From Rhizobium laguerreae (lineage in GTDB: Bacteria > Pseudomonadota > Alphaproteobacteria > Rhizobiales > Rhizobiaceae): a stretch of DNA of 64,000 nucleotides. The position numbers and the translations under genes were made by a program. The stretch is from NCBI RefSeq assembly GCF_002008165.1, contig NZ_MRDM01000030.1, positions 310,001 through 374,000 of the forward strand, in the 5' to 3' direction. This document shows positions 53,033-61,602 of this stretch, piece by piece. The notes beneath the pieces were generated by a model, which saw only the letters and a list, made by a program, of their open reading frames with translations, was not told the DNA's origin and ran no database searches. Within the stretch, counting starts at the first letter, position 1; each line of letters starts with the position of its first letter.

Positions 53033-55516
53033 ATGATCGATTCCATTCTCGACAAGATGACGCTCGAGGAGCAGGTCTCGCTGCTATCAGGCGCCGATTT
53101 CTGGACGACCGTTCCCGTCGAGCGTCTTAATGTGCCGAAGATCAAGGTGACGGACGGGCCGAATGGGGCTCGCGGCGCGGGTTCGCTGGTCGGCGGCGTC
53201 AAGGCGACCTGCTTTCCTGTCGCCATTGCGCTCGGCGCCACCTGGAATCCCGATCTCGTCGAGCGCATGGGCGTGGCTCTTGCCCAGCAGGCAAAGAGCA
53301 AGGGTGCCGCCGTGCTGCTCGCCCCCACGGTGAATATCCATCGTTCCGGCCTCAACGGGCGGAATTTCGAGTGTTATTCCGAGGATCCGATGCTGACCGC
53401 GGAACTCGCCGTCGCCTATATCAAGGGCGTGCAGAGCCAGGGGATCGCCGCGACGATCAAGCATTTCGCCGGCAATGAATCCGAGATCGAGCGGCAGACC
53501 ATGTCCTCCGATATCGACGAGCGGACGTTGCGCGAAATCTACTTTCCGCCCTTCGAGCAGGCTGTCAGGCGCGCCGGCGTAATGGCCGTCATGTCTTCCT
53601 ATAACCGTCTCAACGGTACCTATACGAGCGAGCATGCGTGGCTGCTGACCAAGGTGCTGCGCGAGGAATGGGGGTTCGACGGGATCGTTATGTCCGACTG
53701 GTTCGGTTCGCATTCGACGGCCGAGACGATCAATGCCGGTCTTGATCTCGAAATGCCTGGCCCGGCGCGTGATCGCGGCGAGAAGCTGGTTGCGGCCGTG
53801 CGTGAGGGCAAGGTCGAGGCGGCGACCGTGCGGGCGGCGGCACGGCGGATCCTGCTGCTTCTCGAGCGGGTCGGCGCGTTCGAGAAGAAGCCTGACCTTA
53901 CGGAGCAGGCGGTCGACCTGCCGGAAGACCGGGCGCTGATCCGGCGTCTCGGCGCCGAAGGCGCAGTCCTGCTCAAGAACGACAGCATCCTGCCGCTTGC
54001 CAAGACGTCGCTCGACCGGATCGCCGTCATCGGACCCAACGCCGCGAGCGCGCGCGTCATGGGCGGCGGCAGCGCGCAGATCGCCGCCCATTATACAGTC
54101 AGCCCGCTCGACGGCATTCGAGCCGCCCTTTCCAATGCCAACAGCGTCAGCCACGCCGTCGGCTGCCGCCATAACCGCCTGACCGAGGTGTTCAAGGGAA
54201 AGATCACCGTCGAATATTTCAAGGGGCGTGGGTGCCAGGGCGATCCGCTTCATGTCGAGACCGTCGACAAGGGCGAGTTCTTCTGGTTCGAGTTGCCGTC
54301 AGGCGAACTCGACCCCGCAGATTTCTCGGCGCGGATGACGATGCAATTCGTGCCGGAGGAAAGCGGCGATCACCTCTTCGGCATGACCAATGCCGGACTG
54401 GCGCGGCTCTTCGTCAATGACAGGCTCGCGGTCGACGGCCATGACGGCTGGACACGCGGCGAAAACTATTTCGGCACCGCCAATGACGAACAACGCGGCA
54501 CGGTGGCGCTCGATGCGGGCAAGGCCCATACCGTCACCGTCGAGTATGACACGCCGGTGGCGACCGGGGAGGGGATCAACCTTACCGCCATTCGTTTCGG
54601 CGTCGAAAAGCCCTTGGGCGAGGCCGATATGCGGCAAGCCGTCGAGACGGCACTGAATGCCGACGTGACGCTTCTCTTTGTCGGCCGCGATGGCGAATGG
54701 GATACCGAGGGCTTGGACCTGCCCGACATGCGACTTCCCGGCCGGCAGGAGGAACTGATCGAGCGGGTTGCGGCCGTCAACGCCAACACCGTGGTCGTGC
54801 TGCAGACCGGCGGCCCGGTGGAAATGCCTTGGCTCGGCAAGGTTCGTGCCGTGCTGCAGATCTGGTATCCCGGACAAGAGCTGGGCAATGCCGTCGCTGA
54901 TGTCCTCTTCGGCGATGTCGAGCCCGGCGGACGCCTGCCGCAGACATTCCCGAAGGCGCTTGCCGACAATTCCGCAATAACAGGCGATCCAGCCGTCTAT
55001 CCGGGTAAGGATGGGCATGTGCGCTATGCCGAAGGTGTATTCGTCGGCTATCGTCATCACGATACACGCGCTATCGAGCCGCTCTTCCCCTTCGGTTTCG
55101 GCCTCGGATATACGCGCTTCAGCTGGGGCAAGCCGCGCCTGTCGGCCAGCGACATGGGGGCCGAAGGCGTGACCGTCAGCGTCGATCTGACCAATATCGG
55201 CGACCGGGCCGGCTCGGAACTGGTCCAGCTCTATGTGCGTTCGCCAAAGTCCAAGGTGGAGCGGCCGGACAAGGAACTGCGCGCCTTCGCAAAGCATTCG
55301 CTGCTGCCCGGTGAAACAGGGACAGCCGTGATGAAGATCCTGCCGCGTGATCTTGCTTATTTCGACGTTGAGGCCGGCGCCTTCCGCGCCGAGCCCGGCG
55401 GCTACCAGCTGGTCGTTGCGGCAAATGCCGCGGATATCAGGTTCATCATCGATCTGCCGTCACCGCTCGACACCCTGTTGCCGCCTGCATACGCAGCGGC
55501 CACCCTCTTCGGATAG
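53033..55516 (+). CDS. GH3 beta-glycosidase with PA14 domain
   Basis: This 827-residue glycosidase has no signal peptide, so it is probably cytosolic. The GH3 barrel carries the nucleophile Asp222 in GIVMSDWFGSHSTAE and the substrate loop IKHFAGNESEIERQT. The second GH3 domain is split by a PA14 insertion at about residues 395-545 (SGDHLFGMTNAGLARLFVND). A fibronectin-like C-terminal domain follows, from about residue 700. This layout is that of beta-glucosidases with PA14, a domain that narrows substrate choice. AAGGAGAGG precedes 53033. It is divergent from its probable TetR repressor. Confidence 0.94.
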   Translation: MIDSILDKMTLEEQVSLLSGADFWTTVPVERLNVPKIKVTDGPNGARGAGSLVGGVKATCFPVAIALGATWNPDLVERMGVALAQQAKSKGAAVLLAPTVNIHRSGLNGRNFECYSEDPMLTAELAVAYIKGVQSQGIAATIKHFAGNESEIERQTMSSDIDERTLREIYFPPFEQAVRRAGVMAVMSSYNRLNGTYTSEHAWLLTKVLREEWGFDGIVMSDWFGSHSTAETINAGLDLEMPGPARDRGEKLVAAVREGKVEAATVRAAARRILLLLERVGAFEKKPDLTEQAVDLPEDRALIRRLGAEGAVLLKNDSILPLAKTSLDRIAVIGPNAASARVMGGGSAQIAAHYTVSPLDGIRAALSNANSVSHAVGCRHNRLTEVFKGKITVEYFKGRGCQGDPLHVETVDKGEFFWFELPSGELDPADFSARMTMQFVPEESGDHLFGMTNAGLARLFVNDRLAVDGHDGWTRGENYFGTANDEQRGTVALDAGKAHTVTVEYDTPVATGEGINLTAIRFGVEKPLGEADMRQAVETALNADVTLLFVGRDGEWDTEGLDLPDMRLPGRQEELIERVAAVNANTVVVLQTGGPVEMPWLGKVRAVLQIWYPGQELGNAVADVLFGDVEPGGRLPQTFPKALADNSAITGDPAVYPGKDGHVRYAEGVFVGYRHHDTRAIEPLFPFGFGLGYTRFSWGKPRLSASDMGAEGVTVSVDLTNIGDRAGSELVQLYVRSPKSKVERPDKELRAFAKHSLLPGETGTAVMKILPRDLAYFDVEAGAFRAEPGGYQLVVAANAADIRFIIDLPSPLDTLLPPAYAAATLFG

Positions 55517-55604
55517 CTCGCCGCCTCGACTATTCCGCCTATTCGACCGACGAAGTGCGCGCTCGACAGGGCAATTTCGGGCGCGCCGATCTCTCAACTG
55601 AATT

Positions 55605-55940
55605 TCAACCGGCTTGGGCCTTGGACGTCAGGGAAGCGCGCGTCGCAGTCCTTTCCCGAGGTGGTCCTTCGCCATCAAGGGCTTTGAGCGCGGCGAGGAT
55701 GTCGGCATAACGCACCGGCGACGGTACGCCAGGCGGCTGCCGTAGAGCCGGAACGGACTCAATCGCATAGAGATCCGAAGCCCACGACGCCAGGATCGCT
55801 CTCTTCTCCTGCGCAGAGATGTCGGCGGCGAGAACTTCGTTCGGAGAGGTGAAATGGTGATGGGGATGAAGAATGTGCGAGGCGGAGATCGCCTCGATAA
55901 CGCCATCCGGAGGCGTCGTGCTGGTGCTTTTGCCGGTCAT
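55605..55940 (-). CDS. Conserved rhizobial hypothetical protein
   Basis: This protein of about 111 residues has no signal peptide or membrane segment. A repeated rhizobial pattern is visible: DISAQEKRAILASWASDLYA followed by IESVPALRQPPGVPSP and DILAALKALDGE. I recall relatives in many rhizobia with no assigned role. The ATG at 55940 follows TGGGAGAAG. It is divergent from the ROSE-controlled hsp20 gene, so it may share stress-related control, but nothing in it proves that. A region of histidines (HPHHHF) near residue 30 is notable. Confidence 0.72.
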   Translation of the reverse strand: MTGKSTSTTPPDGVIEAISASHILHPHHHFTSPNEVLAADISAQEKRAILASWASDLYAIESVPALRQPPGVPSPVRYADILAALKALDGEGPPRERTATRASLTSKAQAG

Positions 55941-56119
55941 GAACTTCTCCCAAAAATTTCCACACAAGTGAAGAACATCTTCAGGCACCATTCGATTTAG
56001 GTGAAGGAAAACAGCATTCAAGAGGCTTACAGCCGACCTTGAGCCTCGGCCAAAAAATTTTTTGATGTCCTCTTGAATCGAAAAACGCGCGAAACCAGAT
56101 CATTTTCGTCGACAGCGCA

Positions 56120-56193
56120 AAGGCGGGTCGATCAGACCGGGGACGCGTTTTGGACGCGTCTCCATTCCATGTTGCTTTACGGAGGATATGGCT
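56120..56193 (+). ncRNA. ROSE-type RNA thermometer in hsp20 leader
   Basis: The 5' leader holds a hairpin GGGGACGCG / CGCGTCTCC (56139-56163, with one G-U) followed by a second hairpin with closing arms CCAT and ATGG (56167-56191). In it, TTGCT at 56172 faces the ribosome-binding site GGAGGAT at 56181. The UUGCU-to-AGGA pairing next to the start is the hallmark of ROSE elements of rhizobial small heat-shock genes, which melt at heat-shock temperature. Confidence 0.85.
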
Positions 56194-56664
56194 ATGAGAA
56201 ACGAACTTGACTTCGCACCCCTTTACCGGTCCAGCATCGGCTTCGACCGGGTCTTCAACCTCTTGAACAATGCGCAGCGGCTGCAGGCGATCGAGACCTG
56301 GCCGCCCTATGACATCGTCAAGACGAGCGAAGACGACTATCGTATCCAGATGGCAGTCGCCGGTTTCGCCGAGGCCGATCTCGAGATCACCCAGGAGCGG
56401 AACGTGCTCGTGGTGAAAGGCCAGAAGGCCGAAGGGAAGGATGGCGAATATCTGCATCGCGGCATTGCCGGGCGCGCGTTTGAACGTCGCTTCGAACTCG
56501 CGGACCACGTCAGGGTCGAGAATGCCTCCCTGACGAACGGTATTCTCTCGATCGCGCTGAAGCGTGAGGTGCCGGAAGCCATGAAGCCGCGCAAAATCGC
56601 CATTGGAGACGGCTCCTTTCAGCAGGCGCCTCTTCAGATCGAAGCAGAGCGCCAGGTGGCTTAA
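56194..56664 (+). CDS. hsp20: Small heat-shock protein, Hsp20/IbpA class
   Basis: This 156-residue ATP-independent chaperone is of the alpha-crystallin family. It shows the N-terminal motif FAPLYRSSIGFDRVFNLLNN of rhizobial class A proteins and an alpha-crystallin domain from about residue 36, ending near residue 130, with ADLEITQERNVLVVKGQKAE and VENASLTNGILSIALKREVP. The C-terminal IAIGDGSF lies in the extension region. The start at 56194 gives eight bases to GGAGG; the ATG at 56188 lies inside the thermometer hairpin. It is followed by a small basic gene and then a terminator. Translation is expected to rise on heating. Confidence 0.92.
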   Translation: MRNELDFAPLYRSSIGFDRVFNLLNNAQRLQAIETWPPYDIVKTSEDDYRIQMAVAGFAEADLEITQERNVLVVKGQKAEGKDGEYLHRGIAGRAFERRFELADHVRVENASLTNGILSIALKREVPEAMKPRKIAIGDGSFQQAPLQIEAERQVA

Positions 56665-56677
56665 GGAGCGCTTCTCG

Positions 56678-56818
56678 ATGAAGTCCCGGAAAAAGCCGTT
56701 CACGGTCGAAATCAGGAAACGCCGCGGGGCAAGTGCAAAGGACGCAGGAAAGCGTGTGCTCTCGAAGCTTCTTGACAAGCTCCGCTCGGGAGCCTCGGCT
56801 CCGGTAGCGCGATCCTGA
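56678..56818 (+). CDS. Small basic protein downstream of hsp20
   Basis: This 46-residue protein is strongly basic: KSRKKPFTVEIRKRRGASAK, then RVLSKLLDKLRSGASA. AAGGAGCG lies eight bases before the ATG, and the gene starts 13 bases after the hsp20 stop and ends just before a terminator. It is therefore probably heat-induced with hsp20. I recall short K/R-rich rhizobial proteins that begin with a TRKKPFxVEIK-like stretch, but their role is unknown. It might bind nucleic acid or ribosomes, which is speculation. Confidence 0.68.
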   Translation: MKSRKKPFTVEIRKRRGASAKDAGKRVLSKLLDKLRSGASAPVARS

Positions 56819-56836
56819 ATTGAGTTGCATGCAAGG

Positions 56837-56862
56837 AGGGCCGGCTTGGTGGCCGGCCCTTT
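56837..56862 (+). terminator. Rho-independent terminator after the hsp20 unit
   Basis: The arms AGGGCCGGC and GCCGGCCCT form a nine-bp stem with a six-base loop, followed by TTTG. It lies 18 bases after the stop of the small basic gene. Confidence 0.8.
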
Positions 56863-56981
56863 GTCCGACGGACCACCATAATGGCTTCGCCGCATCCCCC
56901 GCAAATGCCCCTAAGCGACGTCGTCTTGCCGCGAATTACGTGGCTTCATCCCCTTTTGCACAAGGGGCATTCGCGAAGAGA

Positions 56982-57521
56982 TCAGACAGCGTCGGGCTGC
57001 TTGCGAAGATTGGAGACGACGCGCCGGTTCTGCACTTTGCAGGAGCGCTCCGTGCAATCGCGGACTTCGCGCTCGTTCCCGTAACCCTTGGCCCACATCC
57101 GCTTTGCGTCCACGCCCTTTGAGATAAGATAAGCCATTGCCGCGTCGGCACGCTTCTGCGACAGCGTCTCCATATTAGACGCAGACCCTGAATCGTCGGC
57201 GAATCCCTGTAGCTTGAGCATCCAGGTCGGGTTGTTGTTGAGCCAGCTGGCTTGTTTGTCCAACGTCGCCATGGCGACGGAATCGAGCTTGGCGGAGTCC
57301 TGCGTAAAATAGATCCGTCGGCCGACATTCAGGATAAAATCTTGCTCGCTGCCAGCCGCGACGTTTTCGAAACCAGGCGCCGGATCGTTCGTCTGGCCGG
57401 TCATTGGCACCGCCGCAGGTTCTTCGAGCGAGGCGAGTTCGGTGGTGGAGCAGGCGGCAAGCGCCAAGAGCATTGTCGCGGCGAGAAGGCGCCTCGTAAA
57501 TCCGGTCGCAATAGAGATCAA
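56982..57521 (-). CDS. OmpA/Pal-like outer-membrane lipoprotein
   Basis: This 179-residue protein has a lipoprotein signal (RRLLAATMLLALAACSTTEL, lipobox LAAC near residue 24). A C-terminal OmpA-like peptidoglycan-binding domain follows, with LKLQGFADDSGSASNMETLS and RMWAKGYGNEREVRDC. It should anchor the outer membrane to the cell wall. The conserved Asp and Arg that hold diaminopimelate are present in the GFADD and QNRRVV segments. The extra cysteines near the C-terminus (DCTERSCK) are typical of one rhizobial subgroup. The L,D-transpeptidase gene lies 11 bases upstream on the same strand, so the two are likely co-transcribed. Confidence 0.88.
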   Translation of the reverse strand: MISIATGFTRRLLAATMLLALAACSTTELASLEEPAAVPMTGQTNDPAPGFENVAAGSEQDFILNVGRRIYFTQDSAKLDSVAMATLDKQASWLNNNPTWMLKLQGFADDSGSASNMETLSQKRADAAMAYLISKGVDAKRMWAKGYGNEREVRDCTERSCKVQNRRVVSNLRKQPDAV

Positions 57522-57532
57522 GGTGATATTCC

Positions 57533-58207
57533 TTATTCGACCGGGGTTGTCTGGCTGACCTGAGTGGCGCTTTCAGCCTGGTCTGCGATATGCGGCAGGA
57601 CCTGCACCGCAGTGCCGATGGGGCAACGCTGGTAAAGATCGATGGCGTCTTCGTTAAACATACGGATACAGCCGCTGGAGGCATCCTTGCCGATGCTCCA
57701 GGGCTCCAGCGTGCCGTGGAAGCGATAGCCGGTATCGACGCCGTCGCGATGCAGGTACATGGCGCGTGGCCCGAGTGGGTTTTTCGGTGAGCCTCCCGCC
57801 ACGAATTCGGGCAGTTCCGGATGGCGCTTGCGCATCTCCGGCGGCGGCGTCCAGCGCGGCCACAGCGATTTGCTGTCGATCGTCGCGCGGCCAAACCATT
57901 TGAAGCCCTCGCGACCGACGCCGACGCCGTAGCGAATGGCCGTCTTGTTCTCCATGATCACGTAGAGAAAATGGTGCCTCGTGTCGACGACGACGGTGCC
58001 GATCGGCTCGCTGCTGAAATATTTGACAACCTGGCGGTGCCACTGTTTGTCGATCTTGGCGAAGTTGGTCCTTCGGAACGTCACGCCATTGTCGACAGCG
58101 GTGCCGTCGAAATAGGAAGACGCCGCGGCAAATGCGGGTTTCCGGATTGCACCGGCGCCAAGTAACGCCAAACCACCCAGCACAATATTTCTGCGAGTCC
58201 ACGGCAT
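57533..58207 (-). CDS. L,D-transpeptidase (YkuD family)
   Basis: This 224-residue exported enzyme has an N-terminal Tat-like or Sec signal (RRNIVLGGLALLGAGAIRKP). The catalytic signature is FHGTLEPWSIGKDASSGCIR, with the histidine, serine and nucleophilic cysteine in order. It builds 3-3 crosslinks in peptidoglycan or attaches proteins to the wall. The start at 58207 follows GGGGGATATTG. The gene lies 11 bases before the OmpA-like lipoprotein gene, and both products act at the wall-outer membrane contact. A twin-arginine (TRRN) is present in the signal. Confidence 0.9.
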   Translation of the reverse strand: MPWTRRNIVLGGLALLGAGAIRKPAFAAASSYFDGTAVDNGVTFRRTNFAKIDKQWHRQVVKYFSSEPIGTVVVDTRHHFLYVIMENKTAIRYGVGVGREGFKWFGRATIDSKSLWPRWTPPPEMRKRHPELPEFVAGGSPKNPLGPRAMYLHRDGVDTGYRFHGTLEPWSIGKDASSGCIRMFNEDAIDLYQRCPIGTAVQVLPHIADQAESATQVSQTTPVE

Positions 58208-58370
58208 CGGCAATATCCCCCTTAAAGCCAAGCAGCGAAGCGTCAGTAAATCAGATTTTTCATTTGCCACAACAGAAAAATCATCTCCTCCCCAAAGGCG
58301 GAGATCGGGTCACAGTCCTCCTGTGTCTGGTATTGCCCATCGTTACTCTGGAATGCCGCGGCGCTTCGAG

Positions 58371-59324
58371 TTAAGGAGCCGGGCATTCATCTCCTCTGAA
58401 GATCGGCATGTACTCTTCCGCAACCGCCTGCGAGCCGATGCTCCTCACACGCGGCAGTTCCGCTTCTTCGAATGCCTCCACAAGAGCACAAAGCATCTCT
58501 CGCGCCACGCCAGGGACCACATGATGGGGCAAGTGCCCGACACCTTCCAGCAATCTGACGATCGGCCTCGGATGCTTCCTGCAAAGCCAATCAATATGCC
58601 AGTGCGGTGAAATCACGCGGTCCGCCACCCCGAAGAGAACGTGCAGGGGAAGATCGCCAGGCAGATCTGGAAGGCGCTCCATGTCTCGGTTGAAGGCGCG
58701 CAACTCGTCGGCCATCGTGCGGATGGTAATGGGATTGACCACGTGAGAGGCCGGCAGGCCCGAGAGATGAGAAGGCAGGGGATTGGGAAAAGAGGACGAC
58801 CTCAGACCTCGATCCAGAAAGAATGCTGGCCACCGACCGATGACGTGCTGGCGGATCAACGGCCCGACCACCGGAGCGACCGCCGATCTAAGCACGATCA
58901 ATGGCTTCGATGGCACAGGGGCGCAACACGGGGACATGAGAAAAATTCCGCTGACGAGGTCTGGTCTTCTTGCAGCAAGGTGTAACGCCGCTGCGCTGCC
59001 GATCGAGTGCGCGACGATCCTCACCTCCGGCAGATCAAGAGACGCGAGAAGGCGTTCAAGCCAGAAGGACTGTCCCTCAGGTCCGCGCTCAGCCGGTGCA
59101 AGCGGCGTGCTCCGTCCATAGCCAGGCCGGTCGGGTGCAATGATCCGGAAATCGCTGTTGTCGAAGGGAAGCAAAATTTCCTGCGCAAGGCTGCCGCAGC
59201 CATGCAGGAGGAGGACTGGGATGCCATGTGAGTTGCCACCGTCAAGGATGTGAACATCCTGATCTTCAACGTGAATTGTTGTTCCGAGCGTCGGCTGGAG
59301 TGGCTTCACTAACATGAACCGCAT
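58371..59324 (-). CDS. Alpha/beta-fold hydrolase
   Basis: This 317-residue hydrolase has the oxyanion region PVLLLHGCGSLAQEI, the nucleophile elbow VRIVAHSIGSAAALHL (Ser at the turn) and the catalytic histidine in LLEGVGHLPHHVV. The acid residue is probably in FGVADRVISPHW. No cap-specific motif tells what it hydrolyses. Its promoter side faces the AI-2E-type exporter gene, and the downstream neighbour is the L,D-transpeptidase on the same strand after 163 bases. The substrate is unknown. Confidence 0.85.
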   Translation of the reverse strand: MRFMLVKPLQPTLGTTIHVEDQDVHILDGGNSHGIPVLLLHGCGSLAQEILLPFDNSDFRIIAPDRPGYGRSTPLAPAERGPEGQSFWLERLLASLDLPEVRIVAHSIGSAAALHLAARRPDLVSGIFLMSPCCAPVPSKPLIVLRSAVAPVVGPLIRQHVIGRWPAFFLDRGLRSSSFPNPLPSHLSGLPASHVVNPITIRTMADELRAFNRDMERLPDLPGDLPLHVLFGVADRVISPHWHIDWLCRKHPRPIVRLLEGVGHLPHHVVPGVAREMLCALVEAFEEAELPRVRSIGSQAVAEEYMPIFRGDECPAP

Positions 59325-59466
59325 AACTAAAATCCGAAGAAGAAGTTCCGGCCGGTTGGGGGACGGCGCCTACGGCAATGAACCGTTAGTGTAGGATGGA
59401 AGGGAGGCCCAGCGTTGCCGCCTTATCTGTGCTACCATCATCGCGGTCTCGAAGCGGAAAGATCGA

Positions 59467-60516
59467 ATGCTCCTTCAGCGTGTCAGTTTCTATGTGCTTC
59501 TGGTCCTCGTGACCATAGCGTTCGTCGCCGTCGTGCTACCGTTCTATTCGGCGATATTCTGGGCAGTCGTCCTCGCTATCATCTTCTTCCCGCTTCACGC
59601 CCGTATCGAGGCTCGGCTGGGTGGGCGCGGAAACCTTGCTGCAGCGCTCTCTGTGTTGATCTGTCTCTGCGTCGTTATCATTCCCGGGCTGATCGTCCTC
59701 AGTTCACTCGTCCAGCAGGGCAACCATCTCTACCAACGTATGGACACTGGCGAGATCGACGTCCGGAGCTTTATTCATAATCTGCAGGAAGCATTGCCCT
59801 TGTTCCTCCGCGACTGGCTCCGGAGCATCGAGCTGAACGGCGTCGATACGTTACAGGATCGCGTTTCCTCGGCATTGATGCAGGGCGGCGGTTTTTTTGC
59901 CGGACGCGCCTTAAGCCTCGGTCAGAACACCCTGCGGTTCTTCGTCACCTTCGGCGTGATGCTCTATCTCCTGTTCTTCATGTTCCGGGATGGGCGCGCC
60001 GTTGCCCGCGCCATCAGAAGAGCGCTGCCTCTCAGCGATGCCCATACCCTTCGCTTCACTTCCAAATTCACTTCGGTCGTTCACGCGACCGTGCGAGGCA
60101 ATATTATCATCGCCATCATCCAGGGTTCGATCGGCGGCATCGCCTTTTGGGCCCTCGGCGTCGAGCCAGCCCTTCTGTGGGGCGTACTGATGAGCTTCCT
60201 GTCGCTGCTGCCTGCGGTCGGCGCCGCATTGATCTGGGTGCCCACGGCCATTTACCTGGCCCTGGCCGGCTTTTGGATGAAGGCGATTGTGCTGGTTGCG
60301 GTCGGCGCCCTCGTCATCGGTCTTGTCGATAATCTTCTGAGGCCATCCTTGGTCGGCAGGGAGACCAAGCTTCCCGACTATGTCGTCCTCATTTCCACCA
60401 TTGGCGGCATCTCTCTCGTAGGCATCAATGGTTTCGTGATCGGCCCGTTGATAGCCGCTCTCTTCATCGCCGCTTGGGGGATATTCGTGGAGGAGGAGGG
60501 CACGTCGGATTCCTGA
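59467..60516 (+). CDS. AI-2E-family (PerM/YdiK-like) membrane transporter
   Basis: This 349-residue polytopic membrane protein has about eight hydrophobic segments in the AI-2E family arrangement. The segment VLPFYSAIFWAVVLAIIFFP lies near the start. The conserved central stretch is VRGNIIIAIIQGSIGGIAFW, and GLVDNLLRPSLVGRETKLPD is the hallmark near the C-terminus. The family includes autoinducer-2 exporters and sodium/proton antiporters, so the cargo is open. It is divergent from the hydrolase gene and followed by two small stress-type genes. Confidence 0.88.
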   Translation: MLLQRVSFYVLLVLVTIAFVAVVLPFYSAIFWAVVLAIIFFPLHARIEARLGGRGNLAAALSVLICLCVVIIPGLIVLSSLVQQGNHLYQRMDTGEIDVRSFIHNLQEALPLFLRDWLRSIELNGVDTLQDRVSSALMQGGGFFAGRALSLGQNTLRFFVTFGVMLYLLFFMFRDGRAVARAIRRALPLSDAHTLRFTSKFTSVVHATVRGNIIIAIIQGSIGGIAFWALGVEPALLWGVLMSFLSLLPAVGAALIWVPTAIYLALAGFWMKAIVLVAVGALVIGLVDNLLRPSLVGRETKLPDYVVLISTIGGISLVGINGFVIGPLIAALFIAAWGIFVEEEGTSDS

Positions 60517-60607
60517 CGATGCGGCCGGAGCATTTAACGATGGCTTCCGGAACTTTCATCTCCCTCAATGGTTCAACAGATTCGAACCATCATCATGGAG
60601 GTGAGCC

Positions 60608-61048
60608 ATGAGCGCTTCGGGTGTCGCCGTCTTCGATAAGACCCTGCAAACCACAAATATATGGCTCGACGATCTGATGGCCGACCAGGGACCTGATCGG
60701 CAGCTCGCCTGGCATGTGCTTGGCGCGGTTCTTCATACGTTGAGAGATCGTCTGCCGATCGATCTGGCTGCGCATCTGTCGGCTCAGCTGCCGCTCCTTG
60801 TGCGCGGCGCCTATTACGATCGATACGATCCTTCCAATCAACCCGTCCGCTCCCGTTCCCTGGATGAGTTCCTGGAGCAGGTGAACCACGAGCTTTCATC
60901 GACGCATCCGGTAGACGCGAAGGAGGCCGTGCGGTCGGTTTTCCGTGTGCTTTCCCACTACATCGATCCGGGCGAGGTGCGGAAAGTGCGCCACGGACTG
61001 CCGGCAGAAGTCCAGGCGCTCTGGCCGGATCCGGATATGCGCCATTAG
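60608..61048 (+). CDS. DUF2267-domain protein
   Basis: This 146-residue soluble protein is a single DUF2267 all-helical domain. Characteristic segments are HVLGAVLHTLRDRLPIDLAA and AQLPLLVRGAYYDRYDPSNQ, with a second repeat-like half from residue 85 (FLEQVNHELSSTHPVDAKEA). An ATGGAGGTGAG site precedes the ATG. Genes of this domain often occur with CBS-domain and universal-stress genes, as here. The biochemical role is unknown. Confidence 0.85.
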   Translation: MSASGVAVFDKTLQTTNIWLDDLMADQGPDRQLAWHVLGAVLHTLRDRLPIDLAAHLSAQLPLLVRGAYYDRYDPSNQPVRSRSLDEFLEQVNHELSSTHPVDAKEAVRSVFRVLSHYIDPGEVRKVRHGLPAEVQALWPDPDMRH

Positions 61049-61149
61049 GGCCTCAAGAGAGTGACAGGAGCCGCAACCACATCGTTTCGGAAACGACTCT
61101 CACCGGAACATTCGACGTCCACTAACCGCAAAAGGCAGGAGGAAAGACC

Positions 61150-61575
61150 ATGAAAGTGTCAGAGATCATGTCGCGCGATGTAGAAATCGCCAACCCTAAC
61201 CAGACGATAGCCGAAATCGCGAGATGCATGGCCGACAGGCAGATCGGCTTCCTGCCGGTCGGCGACAACGACCGGCTCGTCGGAACCATCACCGACCGCG
61301 ATCTCGTCGTGCGCGGGCTTGCCGGCGGATTAGGGGGCGATGCAAAGGTGCGCGAAGTCATGTCGCGCGATGTCAAATATTGTTTCGAAGACGAAGATGT
61401 CGACGACGTGACCCGCAATATGGGGCAGGTCCAGGTCCGCCGCCTTCCCGTCGTCAATCGTGACAAACGCCTTACCGGCGTCATCTCGCTCGGCGACGCG
61501 TCCCTGGCGGACACCGCTGCAGCAGGGGCCGGGTTGAAAAAGGTTTCCCGACCGGGCGGTGCTCATGCACATTAG
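61150..61575 (+). CDS. CBS-domain-pair protein
   Basis: This 141-residue protein consists of two CBS motifs. The first is MKVSEIMSRDVEIANPNQTI and on to GTITDRDLVVRGLAGG; the second starts VREVMSRDVKYCFEDEDVDD and ends LTGVISLGDASLA. CBS pairs bind adenine nucleotides and sense energy state; as a stand-alone protein it probably regulates a partner. A GGCAGGAGGAAAG site lies before the ATG. It follows the DUF2267 gene on the same strand. The C-terminal tail ends HAH. Confidence 0.9.
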   Translation: MKVSEIMSRDVEIANPNQTIAEIARCMADRQIGFLPVGDNDRLVGTITDRDLVVRGLAGGLGGDAKVREVMSRDVKYCFEDEDVDDVTRNMGQVQVRRLPVVNRDKRLTGVISLGDASLADTAAAGAGLKKVSRPGGAHAH

Positions 61576-61602
61576 AGGAGGATGATTTTAGGCCTGAAGC
61601 AA

